Shown here: positions 41,828 through 57,207 of the stretch, piece after piece | How positions within the stretch are numbered: position 1 is the stretch's first letter | Layout: each line of letters begins with the position of its first letter | Assembly: GCA_023657425.1 (NCBI GenBank) | Contig: JAGTJW010000001.1 | Location: forward strand, 1,674,001 to 1,738,000 | Direction: 5' to 3' | DNA from: Ideonella sp. WA131b | GTDB taxonomy: Bacteria > Pseudomonadota > Gammaproteobacteria > Burkholderiales > Burkholderiaceae_C | DNA length: 64,000 nt | Notes under the pieces: generated by a model | The model's database searches: none | Told to the model about the DNA's origin: nothing | The model's input: only the letters and a program-made list of their open reading frames with translations | Program-made: the position numbers and the translations under genes

Positions 41828-41995
41828 GCTGGGCGCGGATTGTGCCGGCCGATCCGCGACTCTCGCGCAGTCCTGCGCATTAGGGGTGTCCTGTGCCGCG
41901 GATGGGGCGACCGTGCCCACAATGCCGGCCAGCGGCACACCGACCTCGATGCCGGCTGTGCTGCCGTCCATGAACGAGATACAGGAGACACCCCC

Positions 41996-44104
41996 ATGAT
42001 CCACTCTCTCACCGGGGCCCGCACGGGCTTGGCCCTGGCCGCGTTGGCCGCGCTGGCCGCCTGCGGCAGTGACACCGAGGTCACCATCGGCAGCGGCGAC
42101 TACGCCGTCAACACCCGGCCCGCGTTCCTGGTGGGCGCCGTGCGCAGCGCCAGCTACGACGGCACGGCCGACGACCTGCTCACCGCCGGCCTCGGTCGCG
42201 CCGGCCTGGCCAGCGCCGTGGCGCCCACGCTGAGCGCCGCGCCCACCGCGGCCGAGCTGCGCAAGCTGGCTATCCACACCAACTACCGCGCCATCGTCGA
42301 CACCACCGCCGGCGGCGGCTTCGGCACGCTCTACGGCCCCAACATCATGGCCGATGGCACCGTGGGCACCGGCGACGGCAAGATCGCCGGCACCGAGCAC
42401 ATCGGCATCGGCCCCGGCGGCGTGACGATGATGGTGCAGGTGCCGTCCAGCTTCAGTGCCAGCGCACCCTGCATCGTGACGGCGGCGTCCTCGGGCTCGC
42501 GCGGCGTCTACGGCGCCATCGGCTCGGCCGGCGAGTGGGGCCTCAAGCGCGGCTGCGCCGTGGCCTACACCGACAAAGGCACGGGCAACGGCGTGCACGA
42601 CCTGCAGAACGACACCGTCAACCGCTACGACGGCACGCGTGCCACGGCAGCTGCCGCGGGCAGCGACAGCAACTTCACCGCGGCCCTGAGCGCGGCCGAG
42701 CTCACCGCCTTCAACGCCGCGACGCCCAACCGCTTTGCCGTCAAGCATGCGCACTCCGGCATCAACCCCGAGGCCGACTGGGGCACGTTCACGCTGCAGG
42801 CGGTGGAATTCGCGTTCTACGTGCTCAACCAGCAGTTCGGCGCGCCGCTGCCCGACGGCTCGCGCACCAAGCTCATCGTGCCGGGCAACACCATCGTCAT
42901 CGCCTCCAGCGTGAGCAACGGCGCCGGCGCCGCGCTGGCCGCCGCCGAAAACGACGGTCTCGGCCTGATCGACGGCGTGGCGGTGAGCGAGCCCAACATC
43001 CAGATGGCACCCGCGGCCGGCCTGAGCATCGAACGCGGCACGCTGCCGGCCTACACCGGTGGCAGCAAGCCGCTGTACGACTACTTCAGCTACGCCAACC
43101 TGCTGCAGCCCTGCGCCGCGCTGGCCACGGCAGCCACCGGCTCGCCCTTTGGCTACACCGGCGGCACGGCGTTTGTTGCCGGCAACCGCTGCGCCTCGCT
43201 GGCGGCCAATGGGCTGGTGACGGGCGCCACCACGCTGGAGCAGGCCAACGACGCGCTGGCCCGGCTGCGTGCCTACGGCTGGGAGCCCGAGTCCGACCTG
43301 CTGCACGCGAGCCACTACCTCTTCGCCAGCCCGGCGATTGCGGTGACCTACGCCAACGCGCACGGCCGCTTCCCCGTGCAGGACAACCTCTGCGGCTTCA
43401 GCTTCGGCGCGGTCGACGGCGCCGGCCTGCCCACGGCGGCTGCCCCTGCGGCCATCGCCGGCGTCTTTGGCACCGGCAACGGCGTGCCGCCCAGTGGCGC
43501 GCTGCAGCTGATCTGGAACAACGCCGTCGGCGGTGCACGCAACCACGGCGCCGCAGCCAGCCCCAGCACCGGTGCTCTGGACTTCGCCTTCGACGGCGCG
43601 CTGTGCCTGCGTAACCTGTGGGCTGGCGCCGGCGCGCAGGCTGACGCCGTGCGCGCCGGCGTGGTCGAAGTGCGGCGCAGCGCCAATCTGCGCGGCACGC
43701 CGACGATCATCGTGCACGGCCGCAACGACACACTCGTGCCGCCCAACTTCAGCTCGCGGCCCTACCTGCTGCGCAACGCGCAAGTGGAAGGCGCGGCCAG
43801 CCGCGTGCGTTACGTCGAGGTCACGAACGCGCAGCACTTCGACTCGTTCCTGCCGTTCCCGGGCTACGACACGCGCTTCATTCCCTTGCACGTGTACTTC
43901 AACCGCGCCATGGACGCGATGTGGGCGCACCTGAAGAACGGCGCCGCGCTGCCGCCCAGCCAGGTGGTGCGAACCACGCCGCGAGGCGGCACCCCGGGCG
44001 CGGCCACTGCCATCGCGGCGTCCAACGTGCCGGCCATCGCGGCCAACCCGCCGGCCGGCGACCGCATCACCATCGACGGCAGCACCCTGCGCATCCCGGA
44101 GTGA
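41996..44104 (+). CDS. 3-hydroxybutyrate-oligomer hydrolase, lipoprotein-type signal
   Basis: Hydrolyses oligomers of D-3-hydroxybutyrate, products of poly-3-hydroxybutyrate breakdown. A 702-residue protein with a lipobox (LAALAAC, Cys23) predicting a lipid-anchored envelope location. The family's lipase-box variant SVSNG is at 305-309 with Ser307 as nucleophile; SSGSRGVYGAIG near 165 and VHGRNDTLVPPNF then YVEVTNAQHFDSF near the C-terminus hold the Asp and His candidates. Intracellular and exported forms are both known; the lipobox argues for export here. AGGAG lies 8 bp before the ATG. The gene suggests growth on or remobilisation of PHB. Confidence 0.88.
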   Translation: MIHSLTGARTGLALAALAALAACGSDTEVTIGSGDYAVNTRPAFLVGAVRSASYDGTADDLLTAGLGRAGLASAVAPTLSAAPTAAELRKLAIHTNYRAIVDTTAGGGFGTLYGPNIMADGTVGTGDGKIAGTEHIGIGPGGVTMMVQVPSSFSASAPCIVTAASSGSRGVYGAIGSAGEWGLKRGCAVAYTDKGTGNGVHDLQNDTVNRYDGTRATAAAAGSDSNFTAALSAAELTAFNAATPNRFAVKHAHSGINPEADWGTFTLQAVEFAFYVLNQQFGAPLPDGSRTKLIVPGNTIVIASSVSNGAGAALAAAENDGLGLIDGVAVSEPNIQMAPAAGLSIERGTLPAYTGGSKPLYDYFSYANLLQPCAALATAATGSPFGYTGGTAFVAGNRCASLAANGLVTGATTLEQANDALARLRAYGWEPESDLLHASHYLFASPAIAVTYANAHGRFPVQDNLCGFSFGAVDGAGLPTAAAPAAIAGVFGTGNGVPPSGALQLIWNNAVGGARNHGAAASPSTGALDFAFDGALCLRNLWAGAGAQADAVRAGVVEVRRSANLRGTPTIIVHGRNDTLVPPNFSSRPYLLRNAQVEGAASRVRYVEVTNAQHFDSFLPFPGYDTRFIPLHVYFNRAMDAMWAHLKNGAALPPSQVVRTTPRGGTPGAATAIAASNVPAIAANPPAGDRITIDGSTLRIPE

Positions 44105-44108
44105 CCTC

Positions 44109-44567
44109 ATGACGACGCTCACGCTCAACGGCCGCGACACGACGCTGGCTGCCGACCCGTCGACCCCGCTGCTGTGGGTGCTGCGCGACGAGCTCGGCCT
44201 GACCGGCACCAAGTTCGGCTGCGGCCTGGCGCAGTGCGGCGCCTGCACGGTGCACATCGACGGCGCCCCGGTGCGCTCGTGCGTTACGCCGCTGGCGGCG
44301 GTGGCGGGCGCCCCGGTGGTCACGATCGAGGGCATCGGCAGCGACCGTGTCGGCGCCGCGGTGCAGGCGGCCTGGCTGAAGCACGACGTGGCGCAGTGTG
44401 GCTACTGCCAGAGCGGGCAGGTAATGGCCGCCACGGCGCTCCTCAGCCGCGCGAAGAAGCCCACCAACGCGCAGATCGACGAAGCCCTGGCCGGCAACCT
44501 GTGCCGCTGCGGCACCTACCAGCGCATCCGCGCCGCCATCCACGACGCCGCGGCGTCGCTGGCCTGA
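44109..44567 (+). CDS. [2Fe-2S] subunit of an isoquinoline-1-oxidoreductase-type molybdenum enzyme
   Basis: A 152-residue electron-transfer subunit of the xanthine oxidase family. The plant-type ferredoxin cluster ligands are Cys38, Cys43, Cys46 (FGCGLAQCGACTVH) and Cys58; the second cluster uses Cys97, Cys100 (QCGYCQSGQ), Cys132 and Cys134 (LCRCGTY). IorA-like proteins pair with a large molybdopterin subunit encoded directly downstream, but here only a collapsed remnant is present (44578-44856), so this subunit may be an orphan. It starts 4 bp after the oligomer-hydrolase stop. Confidence 0.9.
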   Translation: MTTLTLNGRDTTLAADPSTPLLWVLRDELGLTGTKFGCGLAQCGACTVHIDGAPVRSCVTPLAAVAGAPVVTIEGIGSDRVGAAVQAAWLKHDVAQCGYCQSGQVMAATALLSRAKKPTNAQIDEALAGNLCRCGTYQRIRAAIHDAAASLA

Positions 44568-44577
44568 GGGAGCCCGC

Positions 44578-44856
44578 CGTGATCGTCGACTGCCTCCACC
44601 AGCAGACCCGGGCCTGTGGCCCGCGGCCGGCCGCGCACAGGGTGCCGCCCGGCTCGGCAGCCAGCCGCACGAGCAGCCGCGCGACTTCGTGTTGATCGCG
44701 CGCGACGGCAGCGTCACCTTGCGGAGCAACTGCCTGGACATGGGCCAGGGCATCGAGACCGCGCCGGCCCTGGCGCCGCTGGCGCCGGCCTTCGCCAACG
44801 CCGTGGCGCCCCTGACGGGCCGCCGCCAGCGCGAGCTGCCTTTCCGCTGGGCCTGA
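44578..44856 (+). pseudogene. Remnant of the molybdopterin-binding large subunit (IorB-like), internally deleted
   Basis: One frame reads LGSQPHEQPRDFVLIARDGS, then VTLRSNCLDMGQGIETAPAL, which resembles the N-terminal part of IorB-like subunits (F-V-x-I-x-x-D-G-x-V-T followed by MGQG). It runs straight into APAFANAVAPLTGRRQRELP and a TGA at 44854, which resembles the extreme C-terminus of the same proteins. Some 600 or more residues of the normal chain are missing between these parts, and the N-terminal start is not preserved. This indicates one large internal deletion with both ends retained. Confidence 0.6.
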
Positions 44857-44949
44857 ACCCGCGCCGCTGACGCCGGGACGACGCGACCGTGCGTCCGCGC
44901 GGCGCGACCGCGTCCCTAGAATCCCCCGCCTTCAACTCTGAAGGCCTGC

Positions 44950-50916
<5,967 letters not shown>

Positions 50917-50932
50917 CGCGCCGGCCGCGGGC

Positions 50933-51160
50933 TCAGCGGCGGCGCTTCACCCACCAGGTGAACACGCCCGTCATGGCCATCAGCGGCCACAACAGCGAGC
51001 ACAGCAGCACCCACGGGAACATGCGCTGCATCGGATCGCGGTCATCGGCCGCCGAGCGTCGGGTATGGCCCTCGCTGAACAGGTGACGATGGGTGTGGGT
51101 GGCCAGGCCGAACAAGGACCCGAACACGACGAACAGCACGATGAACGTGGCGGCACCCAT
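50933..51160 (-). CDS. Small two-helix membrane protein
   Basis: A 75-residue protein starting MGAATFIVLFVVFGSLFGLA, with hydrophobic segments at about 4-20 and 47-66 and a basic tail WWVKRRR, so both ends probably face the cytoplasm. No family is recognised. The ATG at 51160 is chosen over 51223 because it starts directly at the first helix. It is convergent with uvrA, 16 bp from its stop. A TTGACA hexamer within the TGACA/TGTCA array upstream could drive it. Confidence 0.6.
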   Translation of the reverse strand: MGAATFIVLFVVFGSLFGLATHTHRHLFSEGHTRRSAADDRDPMQRMFPWVLLCSLLWPLMAMTGVFTWWVKRRR

Positions 51161-51227
51161 GGCGCGCTCCCGCAGTGTGAAGTGGACCTGCAGTCTGCCG
51201 CGTATCGGCCCGGCAATCAACAAGATC

Positions 51228-51258
51228 TGACATTCCAGAGTGTCAATTCAATCTGACA
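51228..51258. promoter_or_regulatory. TGACA-N8-TGTCA-N8-TGACA array
   Basis: Three 5-bp boxes, TGACA 51228-51232, TGTCA 51241-51245 and TGACA 51254-51258, are spaced exactly 13 bp apart and alternate in orientation, giving two overlapping dyads. On the minus strand the central box reads TTGACA and could be a -35 element for the small membrane protein gene. The right dyad overlaps the 3' end of msrQ. Confidence 0.45.
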
Positions 51259-51871
51259 CCCCAGCTCGCCAGCGCCACCACAGCCGCCACGCCAGCAGCG
51301 CCGCGATCACCGTCGCGTACACGGCCACCTCAGCGAAGTCGTTTTTCCCCGCGCGCATCCAGAAAAAGTGCAACAGCGCCAGCAGCGCCACCACGTAGAC
51401 CGCGCGGTGCAGCGCCTGCCAGCGCGTCGGGCCCAGGGCGCGGATGGCGCGGTTGAAGGACGTCAGCGCCAGCGGCAGCATCAGCAGCAGCGCGGCCGTG
51501 CCGACGAGGATGAAGTTGCGCTTGGCGATGTCGGGCAGGATCAGCGCGAGGTCCAGGCCCATGTCCAGCCAGGCGTAGCAGGCGGCGTGCAGGCAGCCGT
51601 AGAAGAAGGCGAACAGCCCCAGCATGCGCCGCAGCCGCGCCACCGCCGGCAGCGCGAGGGCCTGCCGCAACGGCGTGACGGCCAGCACCAGACACAGGAA
51701 GCGCAGCGTCCACTCGCCGGTGCCGCGGATCAGCGCTTCGGCCGGGTTGGCGCCCAGCGTGTTCGTCACGGCCCCGTGCAGCAGGGCCACGAAGGGCGCG
51801 AGCGACAGCGCGAAGACGCCCGGCTTGGCCCACGGGTGCAGCAGCAGCCGCTGCACACGCAAGGCCGCCAC
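51248..51871 (-). CDS. msrQ: Heme-binding membrane subunit of periplasmic methionine sulfoxide reductase
   Basis: A 207-residue inner-membrane cytochrome b-type protein of about six helices that passes quinol electrons to MsrP. Conserved features include the early RGTGEWTLRFL with PLR, FFYGCLHAACYAW and the late ALHRAVYVVALLALLHFFWM, whose histidines are candidate heme ligands. Length matches YedZ/MsrQ. The GTG start at 51871 lies 4 nt after the msrP stop, so the pair is translationally coupled. Confidence 0.93.
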   Translation of the reverse strand: MAALRVQRLLLHPWAKPGVFALSLAPFVALLHGAVTNTLGANPAEALIRGTGEWTLRFLCLVLAVTPLRQALALPAVARLRRMLGLFAFFYGCLHAACYAWLDMGLDLALILPDIAKRNFILVGTAALLLMLPLALTSFNRAIRALGPTRWQALHRAVYVVALLALLHFFWMRAGKNDFAEVAVYATVIAALLAWRLWWRWRAGVSD

Positions 51872-51875
51872 GGCG

Positions 51876-52847
<972 letters not shown>

Positions 52848-52898
52848 GGTGCCTGCTGGGAGCCGACCCAAGCCGATTCGTTCCCCGCCGAGTGGGAG

Positions 52899-54251
52899 TT
52901 ACAGCTCGCCGTAGGAGTGCAAGCCCGACAGGAACATGTTCACGCCCAGGAAGGCAAAGGTCGTGATCGCCAGGCCCACCAGCGCCCACCAGGCGCTCAC
53001 CGCGCCACGCAGGCCCTTCATCAGGCGCATGTGCAGCCAGGCGGCGTAGTTCAGCCACACGATCAGGGCCCAGGTTTCCTTGGGGTCCCAGCTCCAGTAG
53101 CCGCCCCAGGCCTCGGCCGCCCACAGCGCGCCCAGGATGGTGGCGATGGTGAAGAAGGCGAAGCCGATGGCGATGGCCTTGTACATCAGGTCGTCGAGCA
53201 CCTCGTACGACGGCAGCCGCGCCGCGATGCGGACGCGCAGCGTGAGGATGCCGGCCACGAGCAGCGCGCTGACCCCGAAGTACAGGGCCCAGTAGGTGGA
53301 AAGCGGGTCGACATTGCGGCGGAACACCAGGGGCTCGAAGCACAGCACCACGCCGAGCAGCCACAGCGGCGCCAGCTTCCACCAACGCCTCTCTTCGGCC
53401 TGCTGCTTGATCAGGTAGGCGAAGGCCACCATGGCCGCGATCGCGAAGGTGCCGTAGCCGACGAAGTTGGCCGGCACGTGCACCTTCATCCACCAGCTCT
53501 GCAGCGCCGGCACCAGCGGCTGGATGGCGTGGGCCTCGCGCACCAGCGTGTACCAGAGCAGGAAGCCGACCGCGGCGCTGACGATCAGCATCGCAAAGGC
53601 GCCCAGGGCGCGCGTGCGGTAGTGCTGCTCGTAGTACAGGTAGAACAGTGTCGTCATCCAGCAGAACATGACGAACACTTCGTAGAGGTTGCTCACCGGG
53701 ATGTGGCCGATGCCGGTGCCGATCTGGTGGCTCTCGTACCAGCGCACCAGCGAGCCGATCAGCGCCATCACCACCGCCGACCAGGCGAAGAGGCTGCCGA
53801 GCTTGAGTGCCGTGTTGTCATGGCCGTCGGCCGCCTTGCGCGCCAGCAGGCCGATCCAGTACATCACCGTGCTCAGCACGAACAACAGGCTCATCCACAG
53901 GATGGCGCTCTGGCTGGACAGGAAGTACTTGAGCAGGAAGACGTTCTCGCCGGCCGCGAGGTCGGCGCCGAAGTCGTCGGTCGTGCGCGCATACAGCGCG
54001 ATCGCGATCAGCACCGAGGCGCCCAAGCCCAGGCTCAACACGCGCAGCGGGCCCCAGAACCAGCCCAGGGCGATGAGGCTCGGCGCGCTCAGCGCGAGGA
54101 TCCAGGTCTCGTAGACGTCGAGACCGCCGCCGTAGCGTTGGAAGGCATAGCCCGCCCCTGCCACCACGAGAGCGGCGAAGATCCAGTCGAACGCCGAGCG
54201 CCGCGCCAGCGGGTTGGCACTGCGCCCCAGGATGAGCGTTGTCGTGTTCAT
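52899..54251 (-). CDS. ccsB: System II cytochrome c biogenesis protein CcsB (ResC/CcsA-type heme handling)
   Basis: A 450-residue inner-membrane protein that, with ResB, delivers and attaches heme to apocytochromes c on the periplasmic side. The heme-handling WWD motif is readable as WAAEAWGGYWSWDPKETWALIVWL, and conserved histidines occur in MKVHVPANFVGYG and WLHMRLMKGLRG. Around ten helices are expected. The naming of the two system II components differs between databases. The ATG at 54251 overlaps the resB stop by 4 nt. The open frame upstream to 54398 lies within resB. Confidence 0.93.
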   Translation of the reverse strand: MNTTTLILGRSANPLARRSAFDWIFAALVVAGAGYAFQRYGGGLDVYETWILALSAPSLIALGWFWGPLRVLSLGLGASVLIAIALYARTTDDFGADLAAGENVFLLKYFLSSQSAILWMSLLFVLSTVMYWIGLLARKAADGHDNTALKLGSLFAWSAVVMALIGSLVRWYESHQIGTGIGHIPVSNLYEVFVMFCWMTTLFYLYYEQHYRTRALGAFAMLIVSAAVGFLLWYTLVREAHAIQPLVPALQSWWMKVHVPANFVGYGTFAIAAMVAFAYLIKQQAEERRWWKLAPLWLLGVVLCFEPLVFRRNVDPLSTYWALYFGVSALLVAGILTLRVRIAARLPSYEVLDDLMYKAIAIGFAFFTIATILGALWAAEAWGGYWSWDPKETWALIVWLNYAAWLHMRLMKGLRGAVSAWWALVGLAITTFAFLGVNMFLSGLHSYGEL

Positions 54252-56395
54252 GCAGCGGTCTCCTTCAGCAGCGCCTTGTTCAGGCGCTCGAACTCGTGGT
54301 CGCCGTCGAGCGTGCGGCGGGTGCTCGACAGGGCGGTGGTGATGCGCGTGCGGGTGGTGTCGCCGGGCGCGGCCGGGTCGGGCTGCAGCCACACCCACAG
54401 GCGCCGGTCGCGCACGTAGAGCATCACGAAGACTCCGACGATCAGCAGCGCACAGCCGAGGTAGACCAGGTTCTTGCCCGGGGCGCGCGCCACCTGGAAC
54501 ACACTGGCCTGCACCTGCTTGAAGTCGGTAAGCTGGAAGATCATGGGCGCCGGGTAGAAGTAGCTGTCCGACAGCGAGGTGACGGCCAGCGTCATGTAGC
54601 GCTCGGCCTGCTCGCCGGGCAGCAGCGGCTTCAGGCCGGCCTGCTCGCGCGTGAGGTTCATCAGTTCGAACAGCGCGCCGTTCAGGATGCGCAGCATGAC
54701 CTCGCTGACGCGGAGCCGGTCGGCCTCGGGGACCGTGCTCTCCAGGAAGTCGGCCAGCGACTGCAGGCCGCTGACGCGCTGGCCGTGCGCCGCTGGCAGC
54801 TTGCCGGCCTCGGTGCCGGCGAAAAGGCCCAGCACGCGGCGCGTCGTGCCCAGCAGCTGCTCGGCGATCTCGGGCTGGTCGGCGGGCGCCGCCAGCGTCA
54901 CGTAGCGGCGGGCTGCACGCTCGCGCTGCGTCGGGTCGTCGAGCGCCGCGCGCAGGCGTCGCCAGCCCTCGAGGCTGCCCTGCTCGTCGGCCGGCACACG
55001 CAGGTATCGGAACTCGTCCTGCGGCGTCTCGCGCATGCCGAACAGAAACACGTTGGCGCCCTCCAGCATCACCGGCGACATGAAGTTCTGGAACTCGCGT
55101 GCCTGGCCAGCGGCGTCGCGCAGTCGGTAGGTGATGCTGGGGCCGATGTTGGTGAGGTCGCGCTTGGTGACCACCTTGTCACCCGCGCCCAGGCGCTGGT
55201 CGATCGAGTGCACGAGGTCGACGCGGCGGACGTCGGCGCCGGCCTGGTCGGCCGCCGAGGCCATCAGGTTCTCGACGTTGATGACACGCAGCGTGGCGAA
55301 CTCCAGTGTCTGCTTCTCCTCGCCCTTGGGTCCGGTGCTCACCAGCTGCGTGGCGCCTCCGATGGTGCCCTTGACCTCGAAGGGCTCGCCCGGTCCCAGC
55401 GGCAAGGCGCGCAGCGTGACGCTGGAGCCACCGTCGTCGAAACTGCTCTGGTAGATGGCAATGCCGCGGTGGAAAGCGGGCTTGTTGACTTCGACGCGGT
55501 GCTCGATCTTCTCGCCCGTCTGGCGGTCGTGCACGACGATCTCGCTGGCGAACAGCCGGGGCATGCCGGTGGGGTAGTACTCGACGATGAAGCGCTTGAG
55601 CTCGACCTCGAACGGCAGCTCCTGCAGCACCACGCCGCCGGGCATGCTCAGCACCGCGGTGCCGGCGCTCATGCCTTCGGGCACGAACAGGTTGCCGCGG
55701 AAGGTGGGGTTGCTCGCCGAGAGCCGGTGCTGCTCGGGCACGTCGGGGATCATGCCGCTTCCGGCGAAGACGCTCTTGCCCAGCAGCGCCATCGTGGCGC
55801 GCACCATCATGTCGCCGTCGAGCAGGCCGCCGATGCAGATCAGCACGATCGAGCTGTGGGCGGCCAGGTAGCCGATCTTGTTCGGCCGGCCCTTGCGCGC
55901 GGCGATCATCACGCCGTGGTCCCGCGTCTGCACCTTGGCGTGCCAGCCCTGCGCCGCCAGCAGGCGGCTGATGCGCGCCAGCGCCTGGGCGGGCGGCTCG
56001 GCCACCGCGGCCTGGCCCTTGTGGGCGAAGGCCACCAGGCTTTGCTCGCGCACGCCTTCCTTGTACTGCGACCAGTCGCTGACGATCTTGGGCAGGTTGC
56101 GCGCGATGCACAGGCTGGTGGACAGCACCAGGAAGGCCAGGATCAGCAGGAACCAGGGCGCGCTGTACACCGTCTGCAACTGCAGCGCGCCGAAGACCTC
56201 GGCCCAGAACGGCCCGAACTGATTGACGTAGTTGATGGCCGGCTCGTTCTGCTTGACCACCGTACCGATGACGCTGGCGATGCAGATGACCGACAGCAGG
56301 GTGATCGCGAAGCGCATCGAGGACAGCAACTCGACGGACTCGCGCAGGACGCGCGAGCCAAAACGGACCTCGACGCCGGACGTGGAAACAGCCAT
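54248..56395 (-). CDS. resB: System II cytochrome c biogenesis protein ResB
   Basis: A 715-residue membrane protein, partner of CcsB in heme export and ligation. It opens with a basic stretch and MRFAITLLSVICIASVIGTVVKQNEPAINYVNQFGPFW, the ResB hallmark; further helices lie at about 100-120 and 195-215, then a large periplasmic domain (to about 660) and a final helix LVYLGCALLIVGVFVMLYVRDRR. Start at 56395 is preferred to 56455 because it follows the conserved length. It is translationally coupled to ccsB (4-nt overlap). Confidence 0.93.
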   Translation of the reverse strand: MAVSTSGVEVRFGSRVLRESVELLSSMRFAITLLSVICIASVIGTVVKQNEPAINYVNQFGPFWAEVFGALQLQTVYSAPWFLLILAFLVLSTSLCIARNLPKIVSDWSQYKEGVREQSLVAFAHKGQAAVAEPPAQALARISRLLAAQGWHAKVQTRDHGVMIAARKGRPNKIGYLAAHSSIVLICIGGLLDGDMMVRATMALLGKSVFAGSGMIPDVPEQHRLSASNPTFRGNLFVPEGMSAGTAVLSMPGGVVLQELPFEVELKRFIVEYYPTGMPRLFASEIVVHDRQTGEKIEHRVEVNKPAFHRGIAIYQSSFDDGGSSVTLRALPLGPGEPFEVKGTIGGATQLVSTGPKGEEKQTLEFATLRVINVENLMASAADQAGADVRRVDLVHSIDQRLGAGDKVVTKRDLTNIGPSITYRLRDAAGQAREFQNFMSPVMLEGANVFLFGMRETPQDEFRYLRVPADEQGSLEGWRRLRAALDDPTQRERAARRYVTLAAPADQPEIAEQLLGTTRRVLGLFAGTEAGKLPAAHGQRVSGLQSLADFLESTVPEADRLRVSEVMLRILNGALFELMNLTREQAGLKPLLPGEQAERYMTLAVTSLSDSYFYPAPMIFQLTDFKQVQASVFQVARAPGKNLVYLGCALLIVGVFVMLYVRDRRLWVWLQPDPAAPGDTTRTRITTALSSTRRTLDGDHEFERLNKALLKETAA

Positions 56396-56436
56396 GCCCG
56401 GATTATGGGTGTCGGCTCTGCCGGCCAGGGCTGCAA

Positions 56437-56466
56437 AAACGCAAAGGGCCGGCACATGGCCGGCCC
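56437..56466 (-). terminator. Rho-independent terminator of the cytochrome c gene
   Basis: On the minus strand gggccgg and ccggccc (56446-56452 with 56460-56466) form a stem closed by a short loop and followed by TTTGCGTTTTT. It lies 22 nt after the cytochrome c stop and before the resB start, so resB needs its own promoter or read-through. Confidence 0.75.
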
Positions 56467-56488
56467 CGTGGGCAGCTGCAGGCCGGCG

Positions 56489-57127
56489 TCAGCGCAGGCC
56501 GGCGGCGAAATCGGACACGGCCTTGATCTCGCGTTCGTTCATCTTGCCGGCGATCGCCATCATCTGGGCATTGTTGGCCCGCTCGCCCAGACGGAAGGCG
56601 TTCATCTGGGCCTCGGTGTAGGCGACGTGCTGGCCGGCGATGCGCGGGAACTGCGCCGGAATGCCGCTGCCGGCTGGGCCATGGCAGCCGGCACAGGCCG
56701 GCACGCCCCTGGCCTTGATGCCGCCGCGCCAGATGGCCTCGCCCAACGCCACCGTCTCCTTGTTGCCGGCAAAGCCCTTGGGGGTGGGCTTGTTGGCATA
56801 GAAGGCGGCGATGTGCTTCATGTCCTCTGTCGACAGCGCGGCGGCCATGCCCTGCATGATGGCGTTGCGCCGCTTGCCGCTCTTGAACTCCTGCAGCTGC
56901 TTGGCGATGTACTCGGGATGCTGGCCCTGCAGGATGGGGTTGGCGGGCGAGCCGCGCGTGCCGTCGGCCGTGTGGCAGGCCAGGCAGGTGGCGGCCAGCT
57001 GCTGGCCGCGGGCGAGGTCGGCCTTGAATGCCGGCACCGGTGTGGCGGCCAGGGCCGCGGAGGACGCAAGCAGGGCGGCGGCCAGCAGGGCCGGTCGGCT
57101 CCGGGAGAGGGCGGTCAGCAGCTTCAT
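56489..57127 (-). CDS. Diheme cytochrome c4-type protein
   Basis: A 212-residue periplasmic electron carrier with a signal peptide ending about AALAA (residue 28) and two heme-binding motifs, CLACH at 48-52 and CAGCH at 145-149. Each domain has a Met in position to be an axial ligand (for example MQGMAAAL and QMMAIAGKM). Two similar halves of about 90 residues fit the c4 family, which donates to terminal oxidases. Encoded upstream of resB-ccsB, whose products mature it. Divergent from engB with an 80-bp shared promoter region. Confidence 0.9.
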   Translation of the reverse strand: MKLLTALSRSRPALLAAALLASSAALAATPVPAFKADLARGQQLAATCLACHTADGTRGSPANPILQGQHPEYIAKQLQEFKSGKRRNAIMQGMAAALSTEDMKHIAAFYANKPTPKGFAGNKETVALGEAIWRGGIKARGVPACAGCHGPAGSGIPAQFPRIAGQHVAYTEAQMNAFRLGERANNAQMMAIAGKMNEREIKAVSDFAAGLR

Positions 57128-57196
57128 GCAGGGGCTTTCGGGGGCGGGCTGTCCCGTGGCGTCACACGCCGCAGGCCGGACAAAACCCACGAATTT

Positions 57197-57202
57197 TACA
57201 AT
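57197..57202 (+). promoter_or_regulatory. Candidate -10 box for engB
   Basis: TACAAT, one mismatch from consensus, ends 5 nt before the engB ATG, so the message would start at about the ATG and be leaderless. The same AT-rich patch read on the other strand (TAAAAT) could serve the divergent cytochrome c gene. Confidence 0.4.
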
Positions 57203-57207
57203 GCGCC

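Noticed and set aside
40568..41995. Long N-terminal extension of the oligomer hydrolase frame
   Set aside because: It is antisense to the antiporter and rich in Gln/His/Arg. The lipoprotein signal and ribosome-binding site place the true start at 41996.
40607..44335. 1242-codon open frame on the minus strand
   Set aside because: Only its last 406 codons (from 41827) are antiporter. The rest is antisense to the oligomer hydrolase gene and is low-complexity Arg/Ala/Gly/His, typical of high-GC shadow frames.
44868..44949. Promoter of uvrA at the TAGAAT near 44917
   Set aside because: The hexamer fits a -10 box, but no -35 partner is visible and in this GC-rich background one hexamer alone is weak evidence.
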